Positions 8,230-18,254 of a DNA stretch of 55,587 nucleotides are shown here, piece after piece (position 1 is the first letter of the stretch; every line of letters starts with the position of its first letter). The position numbers and the translations under genes were made by a program. The stretch covers positions 1 to 55,587 of the forward strand of contig NZ_JAELTX010000016.1 of assembly GCF_016429065.1 (NCBI RefSeq), read 5' to 3'. Under the pieces are notes generated by a model, which did no database searches, had not been told where the DNA came from, and saw only the letters and a list, made by a program, of their open reading frames with translations. This DNA is from Pedobacter sp. ASV17 (lineage in GTDB: Bacteria; Bacteroidota; Bacteroidia; Sphingobacteriales; Sphingobacteriaceae).

Positions 8230-9297
8230 ATGACCGAAACATTAGACATCAAAGTAACAAAGGTTGAGCAAACTCGCCTTACCGTTACTGATTTTTCGCA
8301 ATTGCCATTCGGTAAAGTATTTACCGATCACATGTTTTTGTGCGACTATCAGGATGGTGAATGGAAAAATCCTAGAGTAGTTCCTTATGGTCCAATCCCT
8401 ATGAGCCCTGCCATTTCTGCCCTGCATTACGGACAGGCTATTTTCGAAGGTATCAAAGCCTATCGACTGCCTGACGGAAAAATCAGCATTTTTAGAGCAG
8501 ACAAGAACTTCCTGCGTTTCAATAAATCGGCAAAAAGAATGGCAATGGCCGAAGTTCCTGAAGAAATTTTCATGCAGGGAATGGCTACGCTAATTAATAT
8601 TGATGAGAAGTGGGTTCCTGCGCAAGAGGACTACGCCCTTTACATCAGACCTGTAATGTATGCTACCGACCCTTATTTAGGGGTTAAAGCTTCAGACTCT
8701 TATACTTTTGGTATTTTAACTACACCTACTGGCAAGTACTACAATAAAGCGTTAAGAGTTAAAATAGAAACTGAATTTACTCGTGCAGATGACGGCGGTG
8801 TAGGATTTGCAAAAACGGCTGGTAACTATGCCCGTTCATTATATCCATTTGAGGTGGCTAAACAAGAAGGTTTCGACCAATTAATTTGGACCGATGCTCA
8901 AACTCATGAGTTTATCGAAGAAGCTGGAACAGCGAACTTAATGTTTGTCATTGATGGTAAATTAGTAACTCCAGCGGTAAGAACTACGGTATTAGATGGC
9001 GTAACTAGAGATACCATTATTCAATTGGCAAAAGCTGATGGTGTTGAAGTAGAAGAAAGAAGACTTTCAGTAAAAGAAATTATTGAGGGGATTGAAAGCG
9101 GAAAATTAACCGAAGCTTTTGCTGCAGGAACCGCTGCCACAGTAACACATATCGGTGAGATCAACTATCAAGGTAAAGATTATACTTTGACAGATCCCGC
9201 TACTAGAAACGTTTCTAACAGCATTGCTAAAAAGCTGAATGATATTAAATATGGCTTAGCTCCAGATACCTTTGGTTGGAATTGGGTAATTTCTTAA
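8230..9297 (+). CDS. ilvE: Branched-chain-amino-acid aminotransferase
   Basis: The 355-aa protein is a fold-type IV PLP aminotransferase that interconverts Leu/Ile/Val and their 2-oxo acids with glutamate. It is of the longer, BCAT2-like kind. ALHYGQAIFEGIKAYR is the N-domain signature, VGFAKTAGNYARS holds the PLP lysine (Lys195), and EEAGTANLMF and TVLDGVTRDTI are conserved cofactor and phosphate-loop regions. Length and start agree with the family. It is a single-gene transcript with a predicted leader hairpin upstream and a strong hairpin terminator 24 bp after the stop. Confidence 0.95.
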   Translation: MTETLDIKVTKVEQTRLTVTDFSQLPFGKVFTDHMFLCDYQDGEWKNPRVVPYGPIPMSPAISALHYGQAIFEGIKAYRLPDGKISIFRADKNFLRFNKSAKRMAMAEVPEEIFMQGMATLINIDEKWVPAQEDYALYIRPVMYATDPYLGVKASDSYTFGILTTPTGKYYNKALRVKIETEFTRADDGGVGFAKTAGNYARSLYPFEVAKQEGFDQLIWTDAQTHEFIEEAGTANLMFVIDGKLVTPAVRTTVLDGVTRDTIIQLAKADGVEVEERRLSVKEIIEGIESGKLTEAFAAGTAATVTHIGEINYQGKDYTLTDPATRNVSNSIAKKLNDIKYGLAPDTFGWNWVIS

Positions 9298-9320
9298 TCC
9301 CTTTTTCTTCTTAAAAAACA

Positions 9321-9346
9321 AAAGGCCCCGCAAATGCGGGGCCTTT
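9321..9346. terminator. Bidirectional terminator between ilvE and the SusD gene
   Basis: GGCCCCGC (9324-9331), loop AAAT and GCGGGGCC (9336-9343) form a very stable hairpin between convergent genes. The T run is better on the minus strand, so it serves both ilvE and the SusCD operon. Confidence 0.85.
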
Positions 9347-9364
9347 CTCATTTAATATTGAGCG

Positions 9365-10963
9365 CTATTGTTTATCCCACCAAACTCTACCGGTCAAATT
9401 ATCTCCTCCGGGAACCGCCGCAGAAGCTTCACGATAATTTGCACCATTTTTAGCTGCTTCCTCCACTGGATAAGGAAAACGACGAGGAATAGTTCCGTTA
9501 GTCGCATTACCTGGGAAAACAACTGGTGTTAACACAGGGAAACCTGTTCTTCTCCAGTTACTCCAAGTTTCATAAAAATCAAGTTGAATATTACTTGCCA
9601 GCCAATATTGGGTATTAATTTGCTGCAAACCTGTTCCAGCATTATAGGCATTTGCCAATAAATAAGTATCAGCAGCAGTTCCTGCAATGGCCATGCTTGC
9701 ATCATAAGGGCTAAGTCCTGTGATACCAGCTTTTACGCCTGCATTGTAATGTGTAGCCGCACTACCACCAATTCCCCAACGTTGAGCAGCTTCTGCCAGC
9801 AACAACTCTGTTTGGGCATATGATAAAATGAAAGTGATCCCATTTCTCTTCAACATATTTGGATGCGGAGACGAATAATCTGGCATCGTAGTATAAAACG
9901 GATCGGAGCTGATATTTTGGCTAGGCACACTACTTAAGTCCTTACCATTAGGCATTCCTTTTTGCACTAATGGATTAGCATCAAAATTTGTGTTTTGAAT
10001 CTTAGAACCATCGCTTAAATACAATTTAGTCACAGCAACTTTACCCAAACGAGGGTCTGCTGTAGTCTTTAACAAATCGATAAAGGTTTTAGACCATTTC
10101 ACATAATAATGCTCCTGCCCGCCATCACCTAAAAGTACTTGGCTATTTCTGTTCTGGGTTACTCTTGCTCCACTCTCATCATGCGCAACAATGGCATCTT
10201 CCGCACTAGAAGTAAGTGTTTTGCCTATCGTTTTAGTGGCATAAGTTCTTGCAGTGTTTTCATCTATCTTTACCAAGCGCATCGCTAAGCGCAACAGAAA
10301 TGAATTACCAAAACGTTTCCATTTTTCAATGTCGCCTTTATAAATGACATCACCCACTACTTTATCTCCTGCAGCATTTAAAGCATTAGTTGCCTCATCA
10401 ACCTCTTTTAGCAGGTCTGTATAGATGGCTTGTTGCTTATCATATTTTGGAGCAAAATTACTGGTATAATAGCCTTGCCCTGCTTGTGAATAAGGTACAT
10501 CTCCATATAAATCTGTTAATCGAGCAAAAATTACGGCTTTCCAAATACGGGCGACATTATATAAATTACTGTATTTCGCATTGCCTTTGGTAAATTCAAC
10601 TACATCTACTATCGGGCGTACTTGCTCTATATATGCCCCCACCGCAGAATTGCCCCAGTAGGCGGCAGTATAGCCTTCATTTAGCATATATTTATCTCCC
10701 GCCCAATAGCTTATCACGGTAGACATTCCCTGCATCATGGTAGAACAATAGATCAGATTTCCCCTCCAAGTATCATAAGAAAAGTCGGTACTGCCTGTGT
10801 AAGTTAATTGCGCTGTAGTAAGCGTATAATTGGGATCAAAGTTATTTGGTCCATATGCTACCGGGTCGGTATTGATCTCCTTGAAATCCTTGGTACAACC
10901 TGCGCCAAGAAACAATACAAAGATCGCTAGCAAACTATATTTATTAAGAATGTTCGTTTTCAT
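9365..10963 (-). CDS. SusD/RagB-family outer-membrane lipoprotein
   Basis: This 532-aa surface lipoprotein has a lipobox at Cys23 (FLGAGCTKD). SusD proteins cap the SusC pore and capture the nutrient. The N-terminal FKEINTDP segment, the DVPYSQAG motif near residue 155 and the C-terminal ETWSNWRRTGFP fit the SusD-like_2 subgroup, which often works on peptides or small glycans; the ligand here is not evident. It begins 18 bp after the SusC stop and is the last gene of a minus-strand locus: sigma factor, FecR, SusC, SusD. No glycoside hydrolase, sulfatase or peptidase is adjacent to hint at the substrate. Confidence 0.92.
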   Translation of the reverse strand: MKTNILNKYSLLAIFVLFLGAGCTKDFKEINTDPVAYGPNNFDPNYTLTTAQLTYTGSTDFSYDTWRGNLIYCSTMMQGMSTVISYWAGDKYMLNEGYTAAYWGNSAVGAYIEQVRPIVDVVEFTKGNAKYSNLYNVARIWKAVIFARLTDLYGDVPYSQAGQGYYTSNFAPKYDKQQAIYTDLLKEVDEATNALNAAGDKVVGDVIYKGDIEKWKRFGNSFLLRLAMRLVKIDENTARTYATKTIGKTLTSSAEDAIVAHDESGARVTQNRNSQVLLGDGGQEHYYVKWSKTFIDLLKTTADPRLGKVAVTKLYLSDGSKIQNTNFDANPLVQKGMPNGKDLSSVPSQNISSDPFYTTMPDYSSPHPNMLKRNGITFILSYAQTELLLAEAAQRWGIGGSAATHYNAGVKAGITGLSPYDASMAIAGTAADTYLLANAYNAGTGLQQINTQYWLASNIQLDFYETWSNWRRTGFPVLTPVVFPGNATNGTIPRRFPYPVEEAAKNGANYREASAAVPGGDNLTGRVWWDKQ

Positions 10964-10981
10964 GTCAATCGTTTTTAGGTT

Positions 10982-13900
10982 TTAAAACTTAACGTTTAGG
11001 TTTAATCCAAAGGTTCTCACTGGAGGTACACCTCCCAATTCAAGACCAGGGAAAGTTGCGTTATAGCTAGATTCTGGATCGATATTATCAGTCCTTTTCA
11101 TCAGAATAGCCAAGTTTCTTGCTACGAAACTCACATTAAGTCCCTGAATTTTGTTGTTGAACATTTTAGCTGGAAAATTATACCCTAATACAATCTGTCT
11201 CAACTTAATAAAGCTGGCATCTTGTACAAAACGAAAGGAAGTATTATTAGCGGTATTTTCGTAAAACTTAGCCGCAGTTACATTTCCTGGAGCATCTAAA
11301 GCCTCTCTGTTTGCCAAAGTGGATTGGTGCAAACCGAAGATATAACCATAGTAGTCAGTAGCAGAAAAGATTTTACCGCCCCATTTACCATCAATTAAAA
11401 TAGAAAGATTGATGCCTTTATAGTTGAACTCGTTGTTCCATCCTGCAAACCATTTATTATAGGCAGATCCGTAGGCTTTTAAATTTCCTCTTGCAGGTCC
11501 GTTTGCATCTTCTACAATTTTGCCATTCGCATCATATTTATAGTCGTAAGCCATTACCTGAGATATTGCTTTACCAGGAATATTTTGCAAGAAACCCACA
11601 CCAGAACGAGAAGTAGCTAACAACTGATTGTCCACACCCTCTGCTAGAGAAAGCACCTTATTGTCATTATAGGAAGCGTTTAAAGAAGAAGTCCACATAA
11701 AGTCTCGTGTTTTTACTGGTTGTCCAGATAGCAACATTTCCCAACCTTTATTTTCTATTTCACCAGCATTTAATACTGCCCCAGCATAGCCCGTAGTGCT
11801 AGAGGTGGTTACAAATGAAATTTCATTTTTAGAACGCTTTTTATACCAAGTTAAATCCAAATTTAGTCTGCTATTTAAAAAACGTAATTCTGTTCCAAAT
11901 TCCAATTCCGATGCCTCTGAAGCGATTAATGAAGCATTGGGGATATTGTTATTGGTGATGATTCCAAGTGGCGAACCATTAAGGCTTTGGCTCATAAAAT
12001 TGTAAGACAACGCTGTTTGATAAGGGTCAGTTGCTTGGCCTACTACAGCATAACCAGCACGTAATTTACCAAAGCTCAATACAGAAGGTTTCCAAAGCTC
12101 AGTGAATACAAAAGAAGCATTAACCGAAGGATAAATGGTATACAACTTATTGTCCTTAACAGGTGTAGCCAAAGTACTGAACCAGTCAGAACGAGCACTT
12201 CCTGTTAGATAAAACCAATCCTTATAAGTAAATTCTAATGTGCCGTAAACAGATTGGGTTTCCGAATGGATTTCACTATAGCTTACAGATTTGTTTTTAG
12301 CATTTAAGATGTTATAAACACCAAAAACAGCGAAATCTGAACCATTATTTGTGGTTTGAGCGATATCCGTTTTACGGTAACTCGCTCCCAAATTAGGCGT
12401 TAAGAAAAAATCATCTGCAAGTGTAAAAGTTTTACCCACTAATACATCAGCGTTTATGTCTGAGAACTTGGTTGATTGCTCGGCAATTTTACCATTGGCA
12501 TAATAACCAGTACCAGAAGGCACTACGTTTTTATAGGTATCATTGTAGCTATCCTGACCTGCTCTACCTTGTATAAACAAGCCATTATCTAAGGTATATT
12601 TCGCCGTTACCGAACTTAATAAACGATTACGTTTGGTATTGTTTACAAACTCATAGGCTGCAAACCAAGGGTTAGTGGCATATACATTACCTGTGTTATA
12701 TAATTTTTCACTTTGATCTGCATTTCGCCAAGGTTTTAAACTATTAATGTTAAGGCTGGTTGGTAAAAAGATAGCATTATAATTGGCATTACCAGCACCA
12801 TCTGAAACCATTGGTCTATTTTTAACCTGCTCTAAAATATAGTTCACACGGGCATCGATACTTAAACGCTTGATCGGTGTAAAAATACCCGTAAAGTTAA
12901 ATGATTGCCTGTTCAAGCCCGAATTAGGCACAATAGAGTTATTATTTACATCACTTGCCGATAAACGAATACTACCCCCATCGAAGCTTTTATTCAGGGC
13001 CAAGGTATTGGTCCAAGTACTCCCTGTGCTATAAAAATCTTCGATATTATTTTTTTGTGCAGAATAAGGTCTACTCACACCATCAAACTGGATCACATCG
13101 CTTCCGTCAAGCTTAGCACCCCAGCTCGAGCCACCTACTTGAGCTGCTCCAGCGGCGGTAGTTGGCTTTCTACCATTGGCTCCTTGTCCATAAACATATT
13201 GCCAGTTGGTACGATCCACCACCTGCTCTGCTACATAATTGCTATTGAACTCAATTCCGCTTCCTTTACCACTTTTAGTAGTAATCAATATTACACCTGC
13301 TTTCGCACGATAACCGTACAATGCAGCAGCAGCAGCGCCCTTTAGTACCGAAATACTTTCGATATCATCAGGATTAAGGTTCCCAATAGCATCCCCCAAA
13401 TCTGGAGCATTGTCCCATTGACTACCTTTATTTCCATTAGGGTTGGAATTATTTAAACCCACAGGTTTATTTTCCATCGGCAGCCCATTAATGACATATA
13501 AAGGCTGATTAGTTTGGCTTAAACTTGAAATACCACGAATTACTACGCTTGCCGCAGAACCAGCACCCCCGCTAGAGGCACTGATATCTAAACCTGGTAC
13601 TCTACCTGATAACGAGTTTATTACATTGTTTTCTCTTGCTTTAACAAGATCTTCGCCCCTTACTTCGCTAACAGCATAACCTAACGCTCTTTTTTCGCGT
13701 TTGATTCCCAAGGCAGTAACCACTACCTCACCCAACTGCTTGGAGTCTTCTTGTAAAACAACTTCTAATGTTTTTTTGCCCCCTACAGCAATTTCTTGGG
13801 ATGAAAATCCCTCATAAGAAATAACCAAAACTGCATTTTCTGGCACGATAATGGAAAAATCTCCATTAACATCTGTTGAAGTACCACGGCTGGTACCCTT

Positions 13901-14335
13901 AACCCTTACGGAAGCTCCTGGCAATGGAAGCCCCTTTCCATCTTTAACACTACCTTTTAAAGGCGAATCTTTGACCCGACTAATAACAATGAGTCCGAGT
14001 TCAGAAACTGAGTAGCTTAGTTTGGTGTGCTCCAAAATTTCGCTCAGCACATCGGTCACTGGGGTGTTGGTCACCTTAATGCTTACATCTTTGTTGATGG
14101 GAACATAACTTGAGCTATAAACGAAACGGTATTTGCTCTTCTCCTCGATGAGCTTTAATACCTTCGAAAGCTTGGCTTTCTTCACATCGAGCGAAATTTT
14201 CTCCTGCGAGAAAACTGATGCGGAAACGTTTAAACAAGTAATGAACACCACTAAAAACGACAGTTTCATTAGGATGATAAATTTAAAGAGCTCTCTGTAC
14301 CTAAAACGCTCTTGCGGTAAGTAATAATAAATCAT
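10982..14335 (-). CDS. SusC/RagA-family TonB-dependent receptor with STN domain
   Basis: The 1117-aa outer-membrane transporter has the following order. Residues 1-44 are an extended leader with signal peptide (SASVFSQ). About 48-115 is an STN (secretin/TonB) domain. About 125-215 is a carboxypeptidase-regulatory-like beta domain. A plug follows, with GEVVVTALGIKREKRALGYA and DIESISVLKGAAAAALYG, and then a 22-strand barrel ends in FGLNLNVKF. The STN domain typically contacts a FecR anti-sigma factor, which fits the FecR and ECF sigma genes directly upstream. ATG 14335 was chosen because such receptors usually carry a short cytoplasmic-like leader; ATG 14269 is the alternative. Confidence 0.93.
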   Translation of the reverse strand: MIYYYLPQERFRYRELFKFIILMKLSFLVVFITCLNVSASVFSQEKISLDVKKAKLSKVLKLIEEKSKYRFVYSSSYVPINKDVSIKVTNTPVTDVLSEILEHTKLSYSVSELGLIVISRVKDSPLKGSVKDGKGLPLPGASVRVKGTSRGTSTDVNGDFSIIVPENAVLVISYEGFSSQEIAVGGKKTLEVVLQEDSKQLGEVVVTALGIKREKRALGYAVSEVRGEDLVKARENNVINSLSGRVPGLDISASSGGAGSAASVVIRGISSLSQTNQPLYVINGLPMENKPVGLNNSNPNGNKGSQWDNAPDLGDAIGNLNPDDIESISVLKGAAAAALYGYRAKAGVILITTKSGKGSGIEFNSNYVAEQVVDRTNWQYVYGQGANGRKPTTAAGAAQVGGSSWGAKLDGSDVIQFDGVSRPYSAQKNNIEDFYSTGSTWTNTLALNKSFDGGSIRLSASDVNNNSIVPNSGLNRQSFNFTGIFTPIKRLSIDARVNYILEQVKNRPMVSDGAGNANYNAIFLPTSLNINSLKPWRNADQSEKLYNTGNVYATNPWFAAYEFVNNTKRNRLLSSVTAKYTLDNGLFIQGRAGQDSYNDTYKNVVPSGTGYYANGKIAEQSTKFSDINADVLVGKTFTLADDFFLTPNLGASYRKTDIAQTTNNGSDFAVFGVYNILNAKNKSVSYSEIHSETQSVYGTLEFTYKDWFYLTGSARSDWFSTLATPVKDNKLYTIYPSVNASFVFTELWKPSVLSFGKLRAGYAVVGQATDPYQTALSYNFMSQSLNGSPLGIITNNNIPNASLIASEASELEFGTELRFLNSRLNLDLTWYKKRSKNEISFVTTSSTTGYAGAVLNAGEIENKGWEMLLSGQPVKTRDFMWTSSLNASYNDNKVLSLAEGVDNQLLATSRSGVGFLQNIPGKAISQVMAYDYKYDANGKIVEDANGPARGNLKAYGSAYNKWFAGWNNEFNYKGINLSILIDGKWGGKIFSATDYYGYIFGLHQSTLANREALDAPGNVTAAKFYENTANNTSFRFVQDASFIKLRQIVLGYNFPAKMFNNKIQGLNVSFVARNLAILMKRTDNIDPESSYNATFPGLELGGVPPVRTFGLNLNVKF

Positions 14336-14361
14336 ATGTTTGTGTTTTGGTTGCGGTTTGT

Positions 14362-14390
14362 GGCAGCCAGTGTTTTAGCGAACACTGCCA
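14362..14390 (-). promoter_or_regulatory. Inverted repeat in the SusC leader
   Basis: CAGTGTT (14368-14374) pairs with AACACTG (14381-14387), flanked by near-complementary GGCA and TGCC. It lies between the FecR terminator and the SusC start and may be part of the leader or a control site. Confidence 0.4.
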
Positions 14391-14413
14391 TAAATACATC
14401 AAAAAAATTTGTG

Positions 14414-14440
14414 AAGGGCGATGCGTCAACATCGTCCTTT
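14414..14440 (-). terminator. Terminator/attenuator between FecR and SusC genes
   Basis: AAGGGCGATG (14414-14423) pairs with CATCGTCCTTT (14430-14440). On the minus strand the stem is followed closely by CACAAATTTTTTT. It would separate sigma/anti-sigma expression from the high-level SusCD transcript. Confidence 0.65.
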
Positions 14441-14445
14441 CTTTT

Positions 14446-15501
14446 TTATTTTGATATCTTAATTTGATCTCCTTTTATTTCGTAATTAAATTTTTCTACT
14501 TCTTTTAATGCTTTCAGCGCATCTTCGACCGTTTCTTTACTAAAAGTTGCGGTGAATACATACTTCTCCAATTCAGGACTTGTAAACGTAATCTTTACAT
14601 TGTACCATTTCTCTAAGAGGGGTCTAATCTCTCCAAATTCTTGGTCAAGAATTTCTATTTTATTTTGTACCCAAGCCGTTTCTACTACGGTGCTATCTCT
14701 TGCCAGTTGGTAGTGGTCTATGGTAATTTCTGGGTGCGAGATTTTCAGTTGTCTTTTTTGTTGAGGTAGCGTGGTTTCTGTAGTCGTCTTTTTATATAGC
14801 GTGATTTTTTGGCTAGGTTTTAAGGTAATGATTCCACCACCATTGATAGGCTGCATGGTAATCAAACCACGGATTAAAGTAGCTTCAGAAGTAATCTCAT
14901 CTGGATAGGACTTTACATTGAATGCCGTTCCCAATACGTTGATTTCAAATTCAGAAGTTTCAACTTTAAAAGGCTTTTTACTATGGGTAACATCAAAGTA
15001 ACCTTCCCCTTGTAGTGAAACTAAACGGTTGCTTTCATTAAAGTTCTCATCTAACTTAAGTGTACTTTTCGAATTTAGCCAAACGGTTGAGCCATCAGGA
15101 AGCATTATTTTTTTACGTTCCCCTGCTTTGGTTTGATAAGTTTTGGCATAAACGGTGGCTGGTGCAGTTTTTTCTTCAGCAAAGAAGATAGAGCCCAAAC
15201 CAATGATCAGTAACACAGCTGCTGCCACCGACCACCAAATCCTACTTGATTTTAATGGCACCACTTTTACCTGCTCAAATGATTCTTGGAATGCCAAGAT
15301 TCTTTCATTCAGTTTTGCCTTGTTGCCACTTAAAAGTCGATAAAGCTTTTCAGCTTCGGCAATGGTTTTCTGTTGTTCGGGATGTTGTGAAATGTATTTG
15401 GTCCAATATTCAATAGATAATTGGTCGGTACCTGCACAGTAGTGCTGGAATGTCGTATCTATTAAAAAGTCTTCCGCCTCGAATTTACTCTTATCTATCA
15501 T
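14446..15501 (-). CDS. FecR-family anti-sigma factor
   Basis: This is a membrane-spanning anti-sigma regulator. The cytoplasmic N-terminus (from MIDKSKFEAEDFL) holds the sigma factor. A single TM segment (WWSVAAAVLLIIGLGSIFF) lies near residue 85. The periplasmic part contains the FecR core (KAGERKKIMLPDGSTVWLNS, GEGYFDV, GTAFNVKSY) and a C-terminal STN-contacting domain. Signal from the SusC receptor's STN domain would release the sigma factor. A GTG at 15531 would add 10 residues; ATG 15501 looks more natural. The gap to the sigma gene upstream is 95 bp from this start. Confidence 0.9.
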   Translation of the reverse strand: MIDKSKFEAEDFLIDTTFQHYCAGTDQLSIEYWTKYISQHPEQQKTIAEAEKLYRLLSGNKAKLNERILAFQESFEQVKVVPLKSSRIWWSVAAAVLLIIGLGSIFFAEEKTAPATVYAKTYQTKAGERKKIMLPDGSTVWLNSKSTLKLDENFNESNRLVSLQGEGYFDVTHSKKPFKVETSEFEINVLGTAFNVKSYPDEITSEATLIRGLITMQPINGGGIITLKPSQKITLYKKTTTETTLPQQKRQLKISHPEITIDHYQLARDSTVVETAWVQNKIEILDQEFGEIRPLLEKWYNVKITFTSPELEKYVFTATFSKETVEDALKALKEVEKFNYEIKGDQIKISK

Positions 15502-15596
15502 TGTAATTGCACCTTTTAAAGACAGTGCCACAAATCAGAGTTTTTTCCTAAAGATTTTTTAACTTTTTTTTAACATCATCAAAAACGCTAGGTTTT

Positions 15597-16154
15597 TTAG
15601 AAGTTATTGAGTTCCTTACGCAGTACCTTTAAAGCATCGTAAATGGTATTGTAGGCGGTTTTTATGGTCTGACTGGTTTGTTCAGCAATTTGCTCATAAC
15701 TCAGTCCTTCAAAAAATTTCAAATGGATAAGTTGCTTTTGCCTAAAGGTGAGTTTGGCAAGAGCTTGTTTAAGTTGGTAGCGCACAATTTCATCGCTCTG
15801 CACCTTTACAATAAACTCCTCGTAGCTCATTTCCATCCATTCGCCTTCGTCACCTGCTTTAAAAAGCGCTTCATGTATTTTCCGCTCTCTTTCCAAAAGG
15901 CGCAAAAGTTTTCTTTTAAGAAAGGTTCTCAGGTAAGCTTCTACATTTTCTACCCGAGCTAGGTTTTCTCTTTTTTCCCAAATGGCCGTAAAGACATGGT
16001 CGGTGGCCTGACTAGATAAATCTGTATTGCCACAAACCCTTACCCCAAAATTAACTAGACGATAGTAAAGCGCCTTGTATAGGTCAAAGAATGCGTCACG
16101 GTCGCCCATGCAAATTCTTTCCCACAATAACTGGTTAGTTAGCTGGTTATCCAT
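15597..16154 (-). CDS. ECF-type RNA polymerase sigma factor (Bacteroidetes family)
   Basis: This is a 185-aa sigma-70-like factor with region 2 at about residues 15-85 (DLYKALYYRLVNFGVRV, FTAIWEKRENL) and region 4 at about 125-180 (LTFRQKQLIHLKFFEGLSY, EQIAEQTSQTIKTAYNTIY). It heads the FecR-SusC-SusD locus and should direct transcription of SusC/SusD when released by the FecR protein. Similar triples are numerous in Bacteroidetes, each tied to one nutrient. Confidence 0.93.
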   Translation of the reverse strand: MDNQLTNQLLWERICMGDRDAFFDLYKALYYRLVNFGVRVCGNTDLSSQATDHVFTAIWEKRENLARVENVEAYLRTFLKRKLLRLLERERKIHEALFKAGDEGEWMEMSYEEFIVKVQSDEIVRYQLKQALAKLTFRQKQLIHLKFFEGLSYEQIAEQTSQTIKTAYNTIYDALKVLRKELNNF

Positions 16155-16188
16155 TTGGTTAGTTAACTCGCAATATAAAATGTTTATC

Positions 16189-16207
16189 GCTGAATAAAAA
16201 ATTCAGC
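16189..16207 (-). repeat. Inverted repeat between the AsmA-like and sigma genes
   Basis: GCTGAAT (16189-16195) pairs with ATTCAGC (16201-16207), just after the AsmA-like stop. The A/T loop and lack of a following T run leave it unclear whether it terminates transcription. Confidence 0.4.
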
Positions 16208-16214
16208 ATCTAGT

Positions 16215-18014
16215 TTATCGATTTTTTAAACGTTCAGACTTTCGTAATTCTCTTCTCGTTCTTCGTTTCTCGCGTTCATTTTTCATATTTTCAAACTTAG
16301 AGACGTAGCTCTTAATCTCGGCAATCTTCTGCGGTGTAAAGCCCACACTGTACTTCACTCCTTGAAATAAGGTTTTCCAGATGAAATTGAAAAAAGATCC
16401 TGTTGGTTTACGTTTGTAGTTAATTGGCGCCACTGTAAACTTGCCATCGTTCGAAGGATTATCGGAATGGATGATGATGGCATTGGCCAATAGGGACAAA
16501 AGCCCCAAACGCTGTAATCGCTGCCCACCTTCATGCTGCTTCATTAATCCCAAGGATAAATCGTTGTATAAAAACTTTACCCTCCCAGTAGCCACATCTT
16601 CATTGGCCTTGATTTCGAACGCCAGTTTACGAATTAGGCAACTTTTTACCTGCACCATAGCCAATGGCTTGGTGATGTAGTTCAATTGCCTTGCGTCCAT
16701 TTCTTGCAATTGGCCTTGATAGGTAAAATCAGCTTTGGGAGCAATGGTATTAAATTTAAAGTTAACGGTTAGCTTACCTTGCTCCATTAAATGGCTCACC
16801 AAATTTGCCTCTGTAATGGGATTTACCTTTTTGTATTTGGTCTGATTGGTGACATTGCTAATCACTCCAGAAGTATTGTTAAAACTAATTCGGCCTCTTT
16901 GCTTACTTTTTGCATCAAATTCCGCATAACTGATATCCAATTTTTGCAACAAAATTTTCTTTAACGTAATGGGAATTTTAATTTTTTGCAACAGCTGATG
17001 GGGGAACCTTCCAGTTTTGTCGTTCACCAGTTTAGGATAAGAATTATCATTAAACACCGAGAGAAATCCGTTGGCAATATGCATTTCATTTGCAAACACC
17101 TCTCCTCGTTTAAGGTATGCGCTTAGGTTAATCCCATACAAGTCAATATTGTTCAATTGCAAGGAATAACGGTCCCTAGCGTAGCCACTAATCTTGGCAA
17201 ATTCCTGTTCAGAGTAACGAGGTGTTAAGGCAAACTCTTTAATATTTACCTTTTTTGCGGACGCACTAAACTCAAACTGGCTTGCCTTGATATAATACAT
17301 ACTATCTGGGGTAGCATAGGTATAATTATTAAGGTACACATAAGCATCTTTCAAAAGGTAAAATCGGGTTTTATCTTTTGCCGAAGTCGAATCAATCAGC
17401 CAATCTTTTAAAGTAATGCTGAGGTTGGAAACAGTATCCGATTCTACTGTCGAATCACTTTTGTTGACATATTTAAAACTCGCATTTTTAAAATCAATTG
17501 TCTTAATATGCAAGGCCGAAAAAATAGACTTAATGTAGTCGTATGGCGATTTTTCAGGGATAGGCGGCTTATTTTCATTATAAGCGAAAGACTTATTCAC
17601 CATGGTAATATGCGGTTGATCAAACAGCAACAAGTCAATCTCCAACCGTTTATCAAAATAGATTTTAAAAGGATGAAATTTCTTGATGCTCAGTTTTTCG
17701 AGCTTGATAAAGTACAGGTTGTTAGGCGCCTTTTGTTCTATTACTAGTTTTTGATAGGCAACGGTATCAGGCACTAAACTTACCTTGGTTAAAGAGGCAT
17801 TGCCAGTTAGCGGATTAACACGTACCTCATCGAAATGAATATCATAAAGACCATTGGTAGCCTTTTTAACCATAGCGCCGAGCTCTTGCTGCACAAGAGG
17901 TTTTATTTTTCCAGCGATATACCATGAAGCACCAAATATTACAACGACCAAAAACAGGAAAACAAACGAGATGTACTTAAATTTTCTGCTCTTGACAATC
18001 TTTTTTAGCATCAT
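16215..18014 (-). CDS. Large AsmA-like/DUF748-like envelope protein, paralogue 1
   Basis: The 599-aa protein has one N-terminal TM helix (about residues 14-33) and a long beta-rich periplasmic body. YDIHFDEVRVNPLTGNASL and the repeated 'layer' pattern resemble AsmA-type proteins thought to bridge the inner and outer membranes for lipid transfer; this is a fold-level guess. The C-terminus FNFIWKTLFQGVKYSVG is shared with the next gene. A very basic tail (EKRRTRRELRKSERLKNR) distinguishes this copy. Tandem duplication followed by divergence is clear from parallel motifs throughout. Confidence 0.7.
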   Translation of the reverse strand: MMLKKIVKSRKFKYISFVFLFLVVVIFGASWYIAGKIKPLVQQELGAMVKKATNGLYDIHFDEVRVNPLTGNASLTKVSLVPDTVAYQKLVIEQKAPNNLYFIKLEKLSIKKFHPFKIYFDKRLEIDLLLFDQPHITMVNKSFAYNENKPPIPEKSPYDYIKSIFSALHIKTIDFKNASFKYVNKSDSTVESDTVSNLSITLKDWLIDSTSAKDKTRFYLLKDAYVYLNNYTYATPDSMYYIKASQFEFSASAKKVNIKEFALTPRYSEQEFAKISGYARDRYSLQLNNIDLYGINLSAYLKRGEVFANEMHIANGFLSVFNDNSYPKLVNDKTGRFPHQLLQKIKIPITLKKILLQKLDISYAEFDAKSKQRGRISFNNTSGVISNVTNQTKYKKVNPITEANLVSHLMEQGKLTVNFKFNTIAPKADFTYQGQLQEMDARQLNYITKPLAMVQVKSCLIRKLAFEIKANEDVATGRVKFLYNDLSLGLMKQHEGGQRLQRLGLLSLLANAIIIHSDNPSNDGKFTVAPINYKRKPTGSFFNFIWKTLFQGVKYSVGFTPQKIAEIKSYVSKFENMKNEREKRRTRRELRKSERLKNR

Positions 18015-18194
18015 GGAGTTAAAACGGAGTTAATAACCCAAGGTACGGAATTTATTTTTACAGAAATAGCTCAAAAAAGCATAAAACAACCCATAATGTA
18101 CAAAATTTAAATCCCTCCTCTTTTAATTTCAATCCAATAATGGAATAATGCCTCAAAAGATGGACATATGGAATAGTGTTATACGATTTGCATA

Positions 18195-18226
18195 TCCTTC
18201 TCTTTAAGGGGGCAAGGGGGAGGAAA
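18195..18226. repeat. Fragment of the G/C-rich dispersed repeat
   Basis: CCTTCTCTTTAAGGGGGCAA followed by a GGGGGAGGA block is the inverse of the 6971-7062 type. It lies in the 240-bp gap 18015-18254 between the two AsmA-like genes, which otherwise shows nothing recognisable. Confidence 0.5.
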
Positions 18227-18254
18227 TAATATTAACGAAGCAGGCCTCTAAATA